Shown in pieces: positions 33,201-43,482 of a stretch of 64,000 nt of DNA. The position numbers and the translations under genes are program-made. Source of the DNA: Dipteronia dyeriana (taxonomy: Eukaryota > Streptophyta > Magnoliopsida > Sapindales > Sapindaceae); the NCBI GenBank assembly GCA_032871835.1, contig CM065298.1:98703891-98767890 (forward strand), written 5' to 3'. Position 1 is the stretch's first letter. Each line of letters opens with the position of its first letter. The notes under the pieces are model-generated. The model had not been told where the DNA came from. It saw only the letters and a list, made by a program, of their open reading frames with translations, and ran no database searches.

Positions 33201-33338
33201 GACTACAGTGAGTGGATGGACGATTCTGTCAATATAATCACCTGGTCTTTGAATGAGAGTCTCTTCGTGAGTATGAGATGGTGCCTAATCCGAGTATTGG
33301 CAAAATCTCCAAATCCTCAGCCATTTAGATGTTTGTAA
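30212..33338 (+). pseudogene. Antisense multi-exon gene inside element B
   Basis: The start at 30212 aligns with the start of the homologous gene in A. Exon 1 (to 31353) encodes a serine-rich stretch, MGKHQSNRSIHKCSSSG, EIEKYHTRFDLDDS, WNPPSGMVAIYGSM, HEIRHFYTLRQSDQTGTYFLL, NKYWKNNWFFTGGNL and RTLEKKCRFYLF. A 66-nt intron with gtaagt and ttcag ends (31354-31419) joins in frame to an acidic exon 2 (DEDFDEADEQIPEYTPEE). After cttgcag, exon 3 (32289-32784) is coiled-coil rich (RIRHFEALLKESEDS, then Lys/Glu/Ala repeats). A last exon ends at 33338. Two frameshifts near 30240 and 30350 and several stops kill it. The domain resembles PF04195 as I remember it; the function is unknown. Confidence 0.7.
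31354..31419 (+). other. Predicted intron 1 of the antisense gene
   Basis: The donor is gac/gtaagt and the acceptor is tgtattcag/tg. Removing it joins exon 1 and exon 2 in the same reading frame, which supports real splicing in the ancestor. Confidence 0.65.
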
Positions 33339-33355
33339 TTTTTTTTTATGTAATC

Positions 33356-33361
33356 AATAAA
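33356..33361 (+). terminator. Polyadenylation signal after the antisense gene
   Basis: An aataaa lies 18 bp after the stop of the last predicted exon, in a t-rich context, on the antisense gene's strand. Confidence 0.5.
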
Positions 33362-34422
33362 GTTTCATTATTTCGTAAAACTGTTGTCGTGAATTTGAAA
33401 TTCCAAGTATCTTATTAAACTAGCTACTGTTGATATCCGAGTAACTTTTAGACGCCAAGTTTCTTATTAAACTGACTAATACTATTAACTGAGTCATCTT
33501 TAGACAACTAGATATGTAGTGTCTCATACTCGGTTCCTACCCGGATATTACATCGAGGCTCACTATGATCATACGTTCGAGTCCTTACGCAATTCATTGA
33601 GAACGTCTCTTAGTTTTATCAACGTAAGGGTTTGCCGAATCGTTAAGCTTTAAATTGCTCAACACAGCTACGCATCTCACCGGGACTTTCCAGACTGTTC
33701 CCTGAGCCATTTCCCAGAATCTGGTGCATCGGGTTTGCCTTTTGACTAAGGTCTTGGTTGACCTTGCTCGGCTGGCATGCTCATTTGAGCTTCTCAGCCC
33801 ATTTAGGATTTTTGCCAAATTAATGCCCCCGAGCATTTTATTTTATTATGCAATCAATTTCTTCATATATTCTTTATTATCATGTGCTCGTTTTTCACAT
33901 GTTCTTATTATCATGTGCTCATCTTTCACACGTTTTTATTATCATGTGCTCAGATTTCTGGAATCCCATATCGAGCTTTTATTCCTAACTGTAAAATTAA
34001 CAATATGATAAATCTCAAGCTAAAAAATATCCTGACTAACAAACTTATCCTGACCAGAAAAAAGAAACATTTCAAGGATAAAAAATCTTTAAATATTGGA
34101 CATTGCATGGCCACGGTAAAACCCATTCATCTGGTCGGGCAATCCAATATGCTTTATGACAAGCTATTCCCTCAATCTTGTATAGGCATTCCTATTTGTC
34201 AGCAAACGAGCCCGCAACTTTGTTCTTTGTGTTCAGCGACACCTTCCTGAGCACTAGGTCTCCTAACTGAAATTTTCTAATTCTAACAAGAGAATTACAG
34301 TGTCAAACCACTCTTTACTGATATGCCGCATTTCATATTCGGGATTTCTCTCTTTTCTCTTCCAATTCATCTAAGCTTTGTAATAGCATATCAATATTCT
34401 GATCTTTATCATATAGCCTGAC
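33362..34422. other. Region between integrase and the antisense gene, element B
   Basis: This probably holds the degraded integrase C-terminus and 3' noncoding sequence. Open frames on both strands here (for example 33594-33836 minus) show no motif I recognise. A short repeat of tcatgtgctc with tttcacacgt occurs near 33880-33950. Confidence 0.35.
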
Positions 34423-35304
34423 TCAGGGTGACATATACGATTTTTCTACCGGGATGACAGCCTTAGTTCTGAATGCCAAAGAAAACTGAGTTTCTCCTGT
34501 AGAAGTTCTTGTTGTTGTGCGATATGCCCATAATACTTCAGGAAGTTTTTCAACCCAATTGTCCTTCTTGGCTTCTAACTTTGCTTTAAGTGTGTGCTTG
34601 ATGATTCTGTTTACCGTATCATCTTGTCCATTTGTTTGAGGGTGGGCAGGTATGGCATAGTAATTTGTAATTTGATACTCCTTACACAACTGCCTGAATT
34701 TTTGATTGTCGAATTGGGTGCCGTTGTCAGTGATAATAGTATTCGAGACTCTAAACCTGTAGAGTATATTTTTCTTCATAAATTTTATGGTATTTGCTTT
34801 TATGATATGTACTAATGCTTCATCTTCCACCCACTTCATGAAATAATCAACGGCCACGATTGCATGCTTTGCTCCACCCCCTGTCCCTGCTGGTATTGGG
34901 CCAATTAAATTCAGGCACCACATGGTGAATGGCCATGGGGACGTGAAGCTTCTAAGTTGTTCGGGGGGCTGCCGAATATCATTGGCGATCCTTTGGCAAG
35001 CATTGCAACTTTCTAAACATCGTTCTGCGTCCGAGAACAAGGTGGGCTAGTAAAAACCTTGTATGAGTACCTTATGTGCCAAACTTTTGCATCTAGTATG
35101 ATTCCCGTATACTCTGTCGTGGACCTCCTGTAATATCGGTATGCATCTTCTTCTGATACACATCTTTGGTGTGTTCGGGAAAACCCTCTTCTGTACAGTT
35201 TTCCTCCAATCAGTGTGTCTTGTAGATTGGTACCTGATGCGTTGTGCTTCTAAGGGATCTTTCGAGAGTATATTTTCTTCCAAGTATCTTTTTAGCTGAG
35301 TCAT
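34423..35304 (-). pseudogene. Integrase of element B (mutated)
   Basis: The zinc-binding half carries NHTRCKSLAHK (near 35095) and CNACQR (near 35007), separated by an in-frame stop near 35047. The core follows with MWCLNLIGPIP, VAVDYFMKW, ITDNGTQFDN (near 34727), AHPQTNGQ and VLWAYRTTTRTSTGETQFSLAF. The first catalytic aspartate, usually in a WGMDIVGP-type motif, is asparagine here (CLNLIGP). The third acidic position in the NGQ motif reads DD rather than the usual glutamate. Only the middle aspartate is clearly kept, so the enzyme is dead. Confidence 0.85.
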
Positions 35305-35499
35305 CCAACCATCTAGCAGTGTTCAGATTTTTGAGACTTCAGAGTTTTTCGGCTCAACTATACTTTGTCTGAGAAGATGTGCAACCGGAATATTTTTTGG
35401 CCTGATTGTGGTTGTTGCTGATACTAGTTTGGACAAAGAGTCTGCCTTTTCATTCTCTTCTCTAGGGATCTGGACAATCCGGTATTCCTTGAATTTTTG

Positions 35500-35775
35500 G
35501 AGGAGTTGTTTTGTTATGCCAAATAAGTTATCATACCTTCATCTCTGGCCTAATATTCAGCCAAGACTTGGTTGACGACTACCTTTGAATCACTAAATAT
35601 CTTAACCTCATCTGCTCCGAGGGCTATGCAAACCCTTAACCCTACTATCAATGCCTCATATTCGGCCTGATTATTTATTTCTTTGAAATCGAATCTCTTC
35701 TTCCGATGTACACACTACGATTCCTGCCCCACTGCCATGAGTGTTCTAGGAGCCATCGATATATAATCTCCATGA
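35500..35775 (-). pseudogene. Archaeal-type RNase H of element B
   Basis: YIDGS, NTHGSGAGIVVCT, NNQAEYEALIVGLRVCIALG and IFSDSKVVVNQV are readable and keep the D, E and D acidic residues. This second RNase H downstream of the normal one is diagnostic of the Tat lineage. A stop follows IDGS and the frame changes near 35700. Confidence 0.75.
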
Positions 35776-36450
35776 GAAACTTTTTTCCAACATTCTTTTT
35801 GCTTCCAGATTTGGTTTTGTAAATCCCACTATAATATATACCACTGCTTGACCTTTGAGTGATGTCCTGGGCATGTACTGTATATCAAATTCACTGAGTT
35901 CGATCACCCATTTAGTTAATTTCCCTAAAATTTCTCCCTTCTGTAGAATTTGCTTAAGCGGGCAGTCGGTGAAAACCTGGATCGTATGTGCCTGAAAATA
36001 TGGCATCAGTTTCCTTGCTGTTGAAACCAATGCTCGAGCCATTTTCTCTGCCTGTGAATACCTGGTTTCAGCTGGGAGGAGGGCCTTACTGTTATAGTAT
36101 ACTGGCCTCTGTATCCTATCTTCTGTCCTAACTAGAACCAAACTTATCGCTAACTCTGTAAGGGACTAGTATAGGTGGAGTATTTCTCCCATTTTAGGTT
36201 TTGAGGGGATGAGAGATTGTCCTAAGTATTCTTTGATTTTTAGGAATGCTTGTTCACACTCTTCATTCCATTCAAGTCCCTTCTCCTTTTTGATCACTTT
36301 GAAGAAATGAGTACATCTATCTGTGGCTTTCGAAATAAATCTGCCTAAGGAAGCTAAGCTTCATGTTAGGCGTTGTACATCCTTTAACGTCCTTGGTGAA
36401 ATCATTTTTTGAAGGGCTAGGATCTTCTCGGGATTCACTTCGATCCCCCT
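35776..36450 (-). pseudogene. RNase H of element B
   Basis: The RT connection and RNase H carry PVYYNSKALLPAETRYSQAEKMA, YFQAHTIQVFTDCPLK and FDIQYMPRTSLKGQA in frame 35746-36141. The upstream part (near 36150-36450) includes LASLGRFISKATDRC and is split by stops. It aligns with the RNase H of A but lacks the 165-bp duplication. Confidence 0.8.
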
Positions 36451-37250
36451 CTAGTGAACTTGGAATCCATGGAATCTTTTTGAAGGAACCCCGAATAAGC
36501 ACTTGTTTGGATTTAATTTCATTTGATACCTTCTCAGGACATCGAATGTTTTGCGCAGGTCTGAAGCGTGCTTGTCTGTCGAGATACTTTTGGTCAACAT
36601 GTAGTCTATGTAGACTTCCATGTTTCTTCCTATTTGACGAGCGGAGATCCTATTGACCAGTCTTTGATATGTTGCCCCTGCATTTTTTAGCCCAAAGGGC
36701 ATTACTGTATAACAGTATAGACCCTGATCGGTCGTGAATGCTGTTTTTTCTTCATTAGCTTTATTCATCCGGATATGATTGTATCCCAAAAAAGCATCCA
36801 TAAAAATGAGTACTTCATGACCTGATGTAGCATCAACCAATTGGTCTATCATTGGGAGTGGAAAACTATCTTTTGGACAAGCTATGTTAAGATCAGTGAA
36901 GTCCACGCACATTCTCCATTGGTCATTCTTCTTTTAGACTAAAACCATATTTGCAACTCACTGAGGGTAGTTGATTTCTCTGATCGATCCCACAGCGAGT
37001 AGCTTCTCCACCTCCTGTTTAATTGCCCGACTTCTCTCAAGGTTGAAAGATCTTCTCTTCTGTATTACAGGTTTTGCACTTGGATTCATTGCCAAATGAT
37101 ATGATATTACTCGGACATTTATCCCCACCATGTCTTCATGACTCCATACGAACACATCTCTATATTCTCTAAGCAAATCTATAAGATCTAACTTGACATT
37201 TTCTTCAAGGTTAGCCAATTTTGACCTTCTTATCTGATTCATCTTTCTTT
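36451..37250 (-). pseudogene. Reverse transcriptase of element B, catalytic residue lost
   Basis: LLREYRDVFVWSHEDM, RSRAIKQEVEKLLAVGSIREINYP, MCVDFTDLNIACPKDSFPLP, YNHIRMN and YTVMPFGLKNAGATYQRL are readable. The catalytic motif is YIDY at 36601-36612 where YIDD is expected (A has YIDD), so the second metal-binding aspartate is tyrosine. In-frame stops lie near 36957 and 36936. Confidence 0.85.
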
Positions 37251-37423
37251 AAGACCACTTCCTCTATGGGTTCACTTTTTGATGTCTCTAGTTCTTCCCT
37301 TGGATCGAACTCAAATAACAGTGATTCTTCTTGCTTGGTCTGATCTGGTTGTGTTAATGTGCATAATTGGTGTTCACTACTATTTATGTCTTTGTAAGCC
37401 GAAATGTTAGCTCTTATGGTCAT
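37211..37423 (-). pseudogene. Linker between protease and RT, element B
   Basis: This is an acidic stretch (ANISAYKDINSSEHQLCTLTQ, ESLLFEF) homologous to 15807-16022 of A. No catalytic motif is seen. Confidence 0.55.
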
Positions 37424-37453
37424 CTCCTACGACCCTTTCATTATTCCTACCCC

Positions 37454-37900
37454 CTATTCAGTTGGGAACTTGATCATCAGAGTGTAGGTGGTTGTTACTG
37501 CCTTTGTTTTGTTCAGGAAAGGTCGACCTAACAACGCATTGTAGGGCCAGTTGTCTAGATCTGCTACTACAAAGTCGAGTAGCACCATTTTTTGACAGGG
37601 TGCTCCTCCGATCTTCACGGGTAGTTTAGTTGTCTCGAGAGACCTAACTTCGACTCCTTCGAATCCTTCGAATCCTCTGAGCAGGGTATGGAAAGGTTGT
37701 AAGTCCTTTCGATCTAATCTGAGTTGATCATAAATAGCCACATTGAGGATGTCCGTCGAGCTACCGTTGTCTACCAATATCCTCCTAACTTTTCCATGGC
37801 CAATTCGGGCACTAATGATGAGAGCATCATTTGGCCGGACGTCGACCCCATGTGAATTAGCTTCAGTGAATATTATTGGGTTTCATCCTTCCTTTATTCT
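37454..37900 (-). pseudogene. Aspartic protease of element B
   Basis: The motif VDNGSSTDIL (aspartate near 37770) and the distal LLDFVVADLDN and YNALLGRPFLNKTK are in one open frame of 107 residues. The upstream part of the domain continues in the same frame towards 37900. Of all the B domains this is the best preserved, but it lies in a broken polyprotein. Confidence 0.8.
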
Positions 37901-39209
37901 CTTTGGATCAGGCTCAATGGAATTAACATCGAAATTCTGCCTTATTTCCACTGTTTATTGGATTTCTTGTGTCTGCTCTCATTTGCTTCTTCCAGTTTAT
38001 GGTCCTCCGAAGATAATCTGTATTACTTTATTTATTTCGGGACTGACCCTTTTATTCTACCAGAATTATGATCTCCCGCCTTCGTTTCTTTCTAAATTCC
38101 CGAGTTCTCATCTTTCTTCAAGATTATATCTTACAAATGCCCTTCTCGAATGAGGGTCTCTATGTAGTCTCTAAGTTGGTAACATTTGGAGGTCTCATGG
38201 CCGGTTTCTTTATGGAACCTGCAACATTTCATTGTGTCTTACCTAGCGAATTGGGACTACCGACGTGGCTCCTTCACCAGAATCTTTTATTCTAGTATTG
38301 CTAAGATTTCTTCCTGCTTTTTACGGAGTGGGGTGTAGTTCGTGTATTTTCCATGGAAATTTTTTGTGGTCTGGTCAGTATTACGTCAGCTTCCCATATC
38401 CTTGCTTCTTTCTTTGCTATTTCTTTCCAGTTTTCCTTTATGGTTCTGTACCTTTGAAAGGGCTATTGGAATCATCATCAGAAAATTCATTGTATCCATA
38501 TCGCCTAATTAGCGTATCCATCTAGGGTCTGTTATCCTCGACTTCTCGAGTTAGGCTCCTGATTACGATATCTCTATCGCCGACCGGTTCTCCTTGATGG
38601 TCGACCCGTCGTGTGACTGTCATACCTGTCACCATCTCCTTTTTATTTTGTCCCCGAGTTTCATGAGCCAGCCCTTGCAAGCGTATGGTCCCATGACGAT
38701 GTTTATGATGATGTCGATCACTATCCTCTGATGACGATGACTGATCTCTACGCCGGTCATACTTATGGTGCCTATCATGACCTGCCTGACCGTGACTTTG
38801 CCTTTGACGTTGCTGTTCTTCTGCAGGTGTTTCATGATCCTTGTCCTGGTTGCTCGTCGTACCCCCAGTCTGATTGATTGGATCTGAGTTCCTAACAGCT
38901 TCTGGTGCATCTGGTTCTGGCCTAACTATAACCGATCAGAGCCAATGAGATGAGGATTTGGTGGGTGCATCTTTTCTGCGGCCAATAGATCTATTCCTTA
39001 CTGTGTCGTATCCGCTAGTAATTGTTTCAACGCATTATGGAAACGACATGTTATATCCTCGCTGGTTGGAGGGACTTGCTGGATACCAATCAGAGATATT
39101 GTTTGGTTATGGTGGTTATGGTAGGATTCTGAGTGGTCCCGCTAATGCGAGAATTGTCTGGAAACTTCTAGATGTCCCTAAAACTATCTTTACCTCTGCT
39201 ATCAGCCAT
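37901..39209 (-). pseudogene. Gag of element B with core deleted
   Basis: The start ATG at 39209 matches the A gag in position after the primer site, and an N-terminal PPTSED motif is readable after frameshifts. Near 38460 the sequence jumps from the region before the Retrotrans_gag core straight to sequence that in A lies at about 14790, so about 0.57 kb containing the core is missing. Frameshifts and stops add to the damage. The plus-strand frames here are shadows. Confidence 0.7.
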
Positions 39210-39255
39210 TGATTTAACAGATCGAAGGTTCACCGCCCCTTCTTCTAACGCTAAT

Positions 39256-40103
39256 TATTGACGTCGATTTCTCGATAGATGAGGAAGTCAGCAACGTTAG
39301 ATTTTGTTATGACCTGTCAAAAGAGAAAGAGAATGTAAAGTAAGCAATAATGACACGAGTTAACGTGGAAAAACTCTGATGATTGGGGAAACATCCATGG
39401 GTGGTTGAATGCACAACCAAGCCAAATCCACTATTTAAACATAGATTTACATTACTCGATCTCTCTTACCTCTCTCTTGCAATGATTACTCTTGAGTTTT
39501 TTTTTCTATTATGTCTCTCTCTTTTACAATGTGATTATGGGTCTATTTATATGTGTATAGAACCCTAATCCTTGTTGTACTAGTAAAAAGAATTGTAATT
39601 TAATAAAGACTGGTTGCTTGTTGTAGTCGTCTTTATCCTTTTTCCTATTTCGAAGATCGTGTGGAGATCAAATGGGACTCTGGTGGTATAGTCCGTTTAG
39701 GATTTATTTCCTTATTGATGTGCAGTTTTCTTGAAGAAGTAAAGTTGTTGCTTGATTTGGACTTGCTTCCTGTTTGGTATTTTATTCTTCTAGAAACTCT
39801 TTTGGACATGGAGGTCTTGCATATCGGAGCATGATTCATGGTTCACCCACGAATCATTTGCTGGATTTCTTTATTTAGGTTTCTCGTGTTGTCCTAAGTA
39901 TAACATAATGTGTCAAGTATTCTATCCCTAGTAGGACATAATGTACCGAACACCTATATTTAGACTTACTCAGGTTCTTATTCCTTTGAAATGTCTTGAA
40001 TGGTGTCTTCTAGATGCCAGCTCGGATGCCCATCTGACAATTTTTTTAAAGGATTGTCTTACCTGTCGGTGACGAGTACATCCAATAAGATATACATATA
40101 ACA
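39256..40103 (-). repeat. 5' LTR of element B
   Basis: This is the partner of 28798-29649. Its first two bases on the plus strand are ta instead of tg. The primer-site-like sequence of the element lies immediately left of it (plus strand ttctaacgctaat). Confidence 0.85.
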
Positions 40104-41420
40104 GTTTACAATTCATTAAGGATTATCATTCCATTTTGGCGACCTTCCAGATAGGCCGACTCACCGAAGAACAATTAAAGATAAAATGTTTTAGGTATTG
40201 CCTAAAGGACAAAGCCAATGTGTGGTTTGGTTCTTTGAGAGCAGAATCTTTAACTACATGGGATGAAGTGTGCCAAGCCTTTTTCAACAGGTTTTTTCTG
40301 ACCGTGAAGACAAAAGAAATTCGAATTCAAATTGCAAGCTTAACCGAGGGAGACGATGAGCCTTTTCATGAGGCTTGGAGAAGATATAGGTAACTTGTGG
40401 AACAAATCCCTTCTCACATGGTGATCGATGAGTATAAGGTTCGCACATTCTACGCTGGGTTAACAACCTTCACATAAGCTTCGGTGGACAATGCATGTGG
40501 GGGTTTGATCACCATCAAATCGATGATTGATATTTTTGAAATTTATGAGACGTTGGCTCTCAACTCCCAAAATATAAGCTCAATTTCAAGAAGGGGAGGA
40601 AAGCATGGGGTTAGTCAAGACACAGACATGGCAATCTAAATGGCAAGGCTAACCAAACAAGTGGAGTTGATATCAAGAAATATGGGTCAATAACAAAGTG
40701 AGGAAAACTTGTTGTGTGATGTAAACCGTTAAGGAAGAGAGATGATGCTATATAAGACACAGGTTGTCCAAGCCCTAAACTATTAAAGAGGAAGAAATGA
40801 CCCATATTCTAACTCTTACAACCCGTGGTGGCGCAACCATCTCAACTCCTTATGGTTTGACCCAAACAATACTTTGAACAACCATGCTTAAAACAACCAA
40901 TGAGGAAATCAATGGAGCTTTAATAGAGGGAACTACCAAGGCCAAAGGTCTAGTGGGCAACAGTGGAACAACTCGGGTAATTAAGATGTGACTTCATATT
41001 AGCCTAGGAAGAGTCCTTTGGAGGACATTGTGACTACCCTTGCTCAGAGTTCACAACAGACAGACCAAAACTTGAACAATTTCACTCAAGCATGTGGTCA
41101 GAGGTTTACCAATTTAGAGGCATCCATAAAGAAGTTGGTGAAACAGTTAGGGCAAGTGGTGGACACTATGCACAAGAACGAGCTGTGTAGGTTTCCTAGT
41201 CAATCAGAACAAGCTAAAACAGTGACAGTTCTGAGAAATGCTCGAGTGTTAGACACCAGAGATACAAGTGGAGAGCCTAAGAGGATAAAGGCTAAATAAT
41301 CGGAAGAAGAAATCGAGGAGGAGACTTTTGTAGAAGAAGATGAACTAGTAGTAAAGAAGATTCCTGAGAAAACTTCTCTCTTACATAAGTCACCTACATT
41401 CAACCGGTTTCATTTTCGAG
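40104..41420 (+). pseudogene. Athila-type gag, copy 2, second part
   Basis: This continues 28596-28797 after element B: GRLTEEQLKIKCFRYCLKD, TWDEVCQAFFNRFF, DDEPFHEAWRRYR, the NDPYSNSYNPWWRNHLN region near 40800, and the C-terminus EDIVTTLAQSSQQTDQNLNNF (41018-41299). The C-terminus is a helical segment typical of Athila Gag ends. It runs past the point where copy 1 was truncated, so it shows the original downstream sequence. Several stops occur. Confidence 0.8.
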
Positions 41421-42300
41421 AAGGTTGAAGAAAGTCACTAGCTCAGTTGATTGCCTTGTTGTGGGTACACGTCAGTCAGAAAACTATTCTAGGAATCCAA
41501 TTGAGTATTTAAATGAAATTCTAGCACTTTTTTAGGGCAAGGGTGAGGAAAGTGGTCAAATTGGCGATTAATCTGACAAACAAACATTGCTGGACATTAA
41601 TGAGCTTATGAGCACAAACATCGACTTGATAAAGAGGATGGAAATCCTAGAACGGGAAAAGGATGAAACAATCAAAAGGGAGGAAGATCTTGCAAGATTT
41701 GTAGAAGAGCAAGAAAAAAACTTTGCCTGAAGTGCTAGAAAGTTGCAATGGAAAATTGAGCAAAAGGATAAGGCAATCAATGTCGTCAAAGAGGAGTTGA
41801 GCGGAAAAGAAATTGCTTTAAAGGTAGCAAGGGTCAAGGAATGTGACTGCTTAGTTGAGCTTGAAAGAGAAGTACGAACAATTGAAACCTTGACCAAGGA
41901 TCGAAGCATAGATGAAGCAACTCCATAACTCTACACCATCGAGAGAAATGCAAACCATCTAAGGCCAAGAATTGAGAAGACAAGAGGTAGTTCATCATAT
42001 TTTCCTTACAAATGTCGTTTTTGCCACACTAGGAGTCAAAAAAAGGCCGAATGTGTTGAAGTTTTGAAAGTGTACAAAAGGAGACGAAACATGTCTAAAG
42101 GAAATCCAAGGAAGATTCGACAAGTTTGAGGCCTGAAAATATGAACTTGACAAAGCAAGAGACACTATTGTCGATAGGGACCTTGATGGGTTGGAAGAGA
42201 TAGAGCTTCAAGAGCCGTAGTGCTCTTACCACGTCTTGCCTGAACGTTAAATAGTACGCTTGGCGGAGGCAACCCACCTAGGTATCTTTCCTTTTAATAA
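41421..42300 (+). pseudogene. Coiled-coil coding remnant after Athila gag
   Basis: One frame, interrupted by few stops, gives ESEN and NPIEYLNEILALF, then a long charged helix (LIKRMEILEREKDETIKREEDLARF and 41743-41928, rich in Lys/Glu). A Cys-containing patch CRFCH (near 42010) follows. I see no protease, RT or integrase motifs, so the Athila pol seems to be absent rather than decayed. Function unknown. Confidence 0.5.
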
Positions 42301-42417
42301 CTTTTTATTTTCAATAATAAATGTGAATGATAGTGATTCTACTTCACTCCCAAGTCTAAGTTGATCCACACATTAACTGTAGAGACAAATTGTGATTATA
42401 GTGCAATGTGTGGAAAA

Positions 42418-42433
42418 ACATAGGTTTGGGGGT
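42418..42433 (+). promoter_or_regulatory. Purine-rich motif, first copy
   Basis: The motif taggtttgggggtg occurs here and again near 45255-45270. In both places it follows a coding remnant, and caatg precedes it. A similar gtttggggg motif ends coding regions in Athila-type elements as I remember them. Confidence 0.45.
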
Positions 42434-42589
42434 GATTTTCATTTTTGCATACAAGTCTAGTAGCTAAAGTTCAAGCTTTCCCAACTCAGTTATTCAAGCA
42501 AATGCCATTGATATGTTTATTTTTTAGTATGTGTGCATACTAGATACTTAGGACCATTGAACGGCCTTAAAGGGGAATTTTTTCTAGGT

Positions 42590-43060
42590 ATGTCACGGTC
42601 ATGATGTCGTCATACACGACCGCGACAATACCACGCGACAACAAAGTGGAGTTGTTGTCGCCTAATGTGTCGCATGTGGGTCGCTTGGTGTGCCAAACGC
42701 GACAACTCAACAAAGAAACCAGCAGTGTGTAGTGGTCCAACTTTCCGTCATGGATGCCTGCGACACATTCAAATGATTGTTATCGTTCAGTGGGTCACTC
42801 AACATGTCACGTGTTTCTCAACAACGACACCTTGATTTTAGAAGAAAAATGACGTCGTTTTATATCGCAATCAGAATTTCCATCATGGAAGACCGTGACA
42901 TTACGACCACGATAGCCTCCTGGTATAAAAGCGACAAGTCATGTTAGGGCAACCTCTCACTAAAAATTCAAACTCAAACACGACTATCACTCCCTCCACG
43001 CAACCATCACTCCCTCCAAGTGACATCGAAGACTTTCGCCCACGTAATCGGTAATTCTTT
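42590..43060 (+). promoter_or_regulatory. LTR-like promoter block ahead of the H3-like ORF
   Basis: The block starts with tgtcacggtcatgatgtcgt, which closely matches gtgtcacggtcgtgatgagtcgt in the Athila LTR at 62450. It has many gcgac and gtcgc words, and a TATA box ggtataaaag near 42931. A pyrimidine- and A-rich leader follows. It could be an internal promoter, or a remnant LTR of another copy. Confidence 0.45.
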
Positions 43061-43482
43061 ATCCTTTACACTTATTTTAGACCATTGTTAGTTCCAAATC
43101 CCCTCTCTTCTCTCACCTATATGTTCTAGGTTTGATTTGGAGAATTTGAGAATTTGATTTGGGGTGAAAGATTTCAGTGCATATTGTTTATATTGAAGTG
43201 TGGGTTTTGGTTTATAGAGGCAATATAAGCATCTTATATGGTTATTTTGTGTTTATTGGGTGATATTGGTTGAAGGTAGTGGAATTTAGGGCAAAAATTG
43301 GGTGTAATTTAGGGATTGGTTATTTTTGGTGTGTTAGTGCCATTATTTGTTTGCAATTATGATTATGGTTGTGGCTTTGGGATCCATGGTGTATCGGATT
43401 GTCGTTTTGTGGTCAGCATTGTGCCGGGGTGATACCGTTGGGCTGTTCACTTGAGAAATGACACATTATTCTTGGTGTTATT

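Larger units (their letters stand above)
28798..40103 (-). mobile_element. Tat-like Ty3/gypsy retrotransposon B (11.3 kb)
   Basis: The perfect 5-bp TSD gttta lies at 28793-28797 and 40104-40108. LTRs are 28798-29649 and 39256-40103. On the minus strand the order is gag, protease, RT, RNase H, archaeal-type RNase H and integrase. On the plus strand a spliced antisense gene occupies 30212-33338. The target was Athila gag, whose two halves join cleanly across it. B is related to A in LTR ends, all pol domains and the antisense gene, but keeps integrase. It is inactive: the gag core is deleted and RT and integrase residues are lost. Confidence 0.9.

Noticed and set aside
33724..34250. Plus-strand frames downstream of the antisense gene in element B
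   Set aside because: They follow the polyadenylation signal, have no homologue in A, and show no domain.
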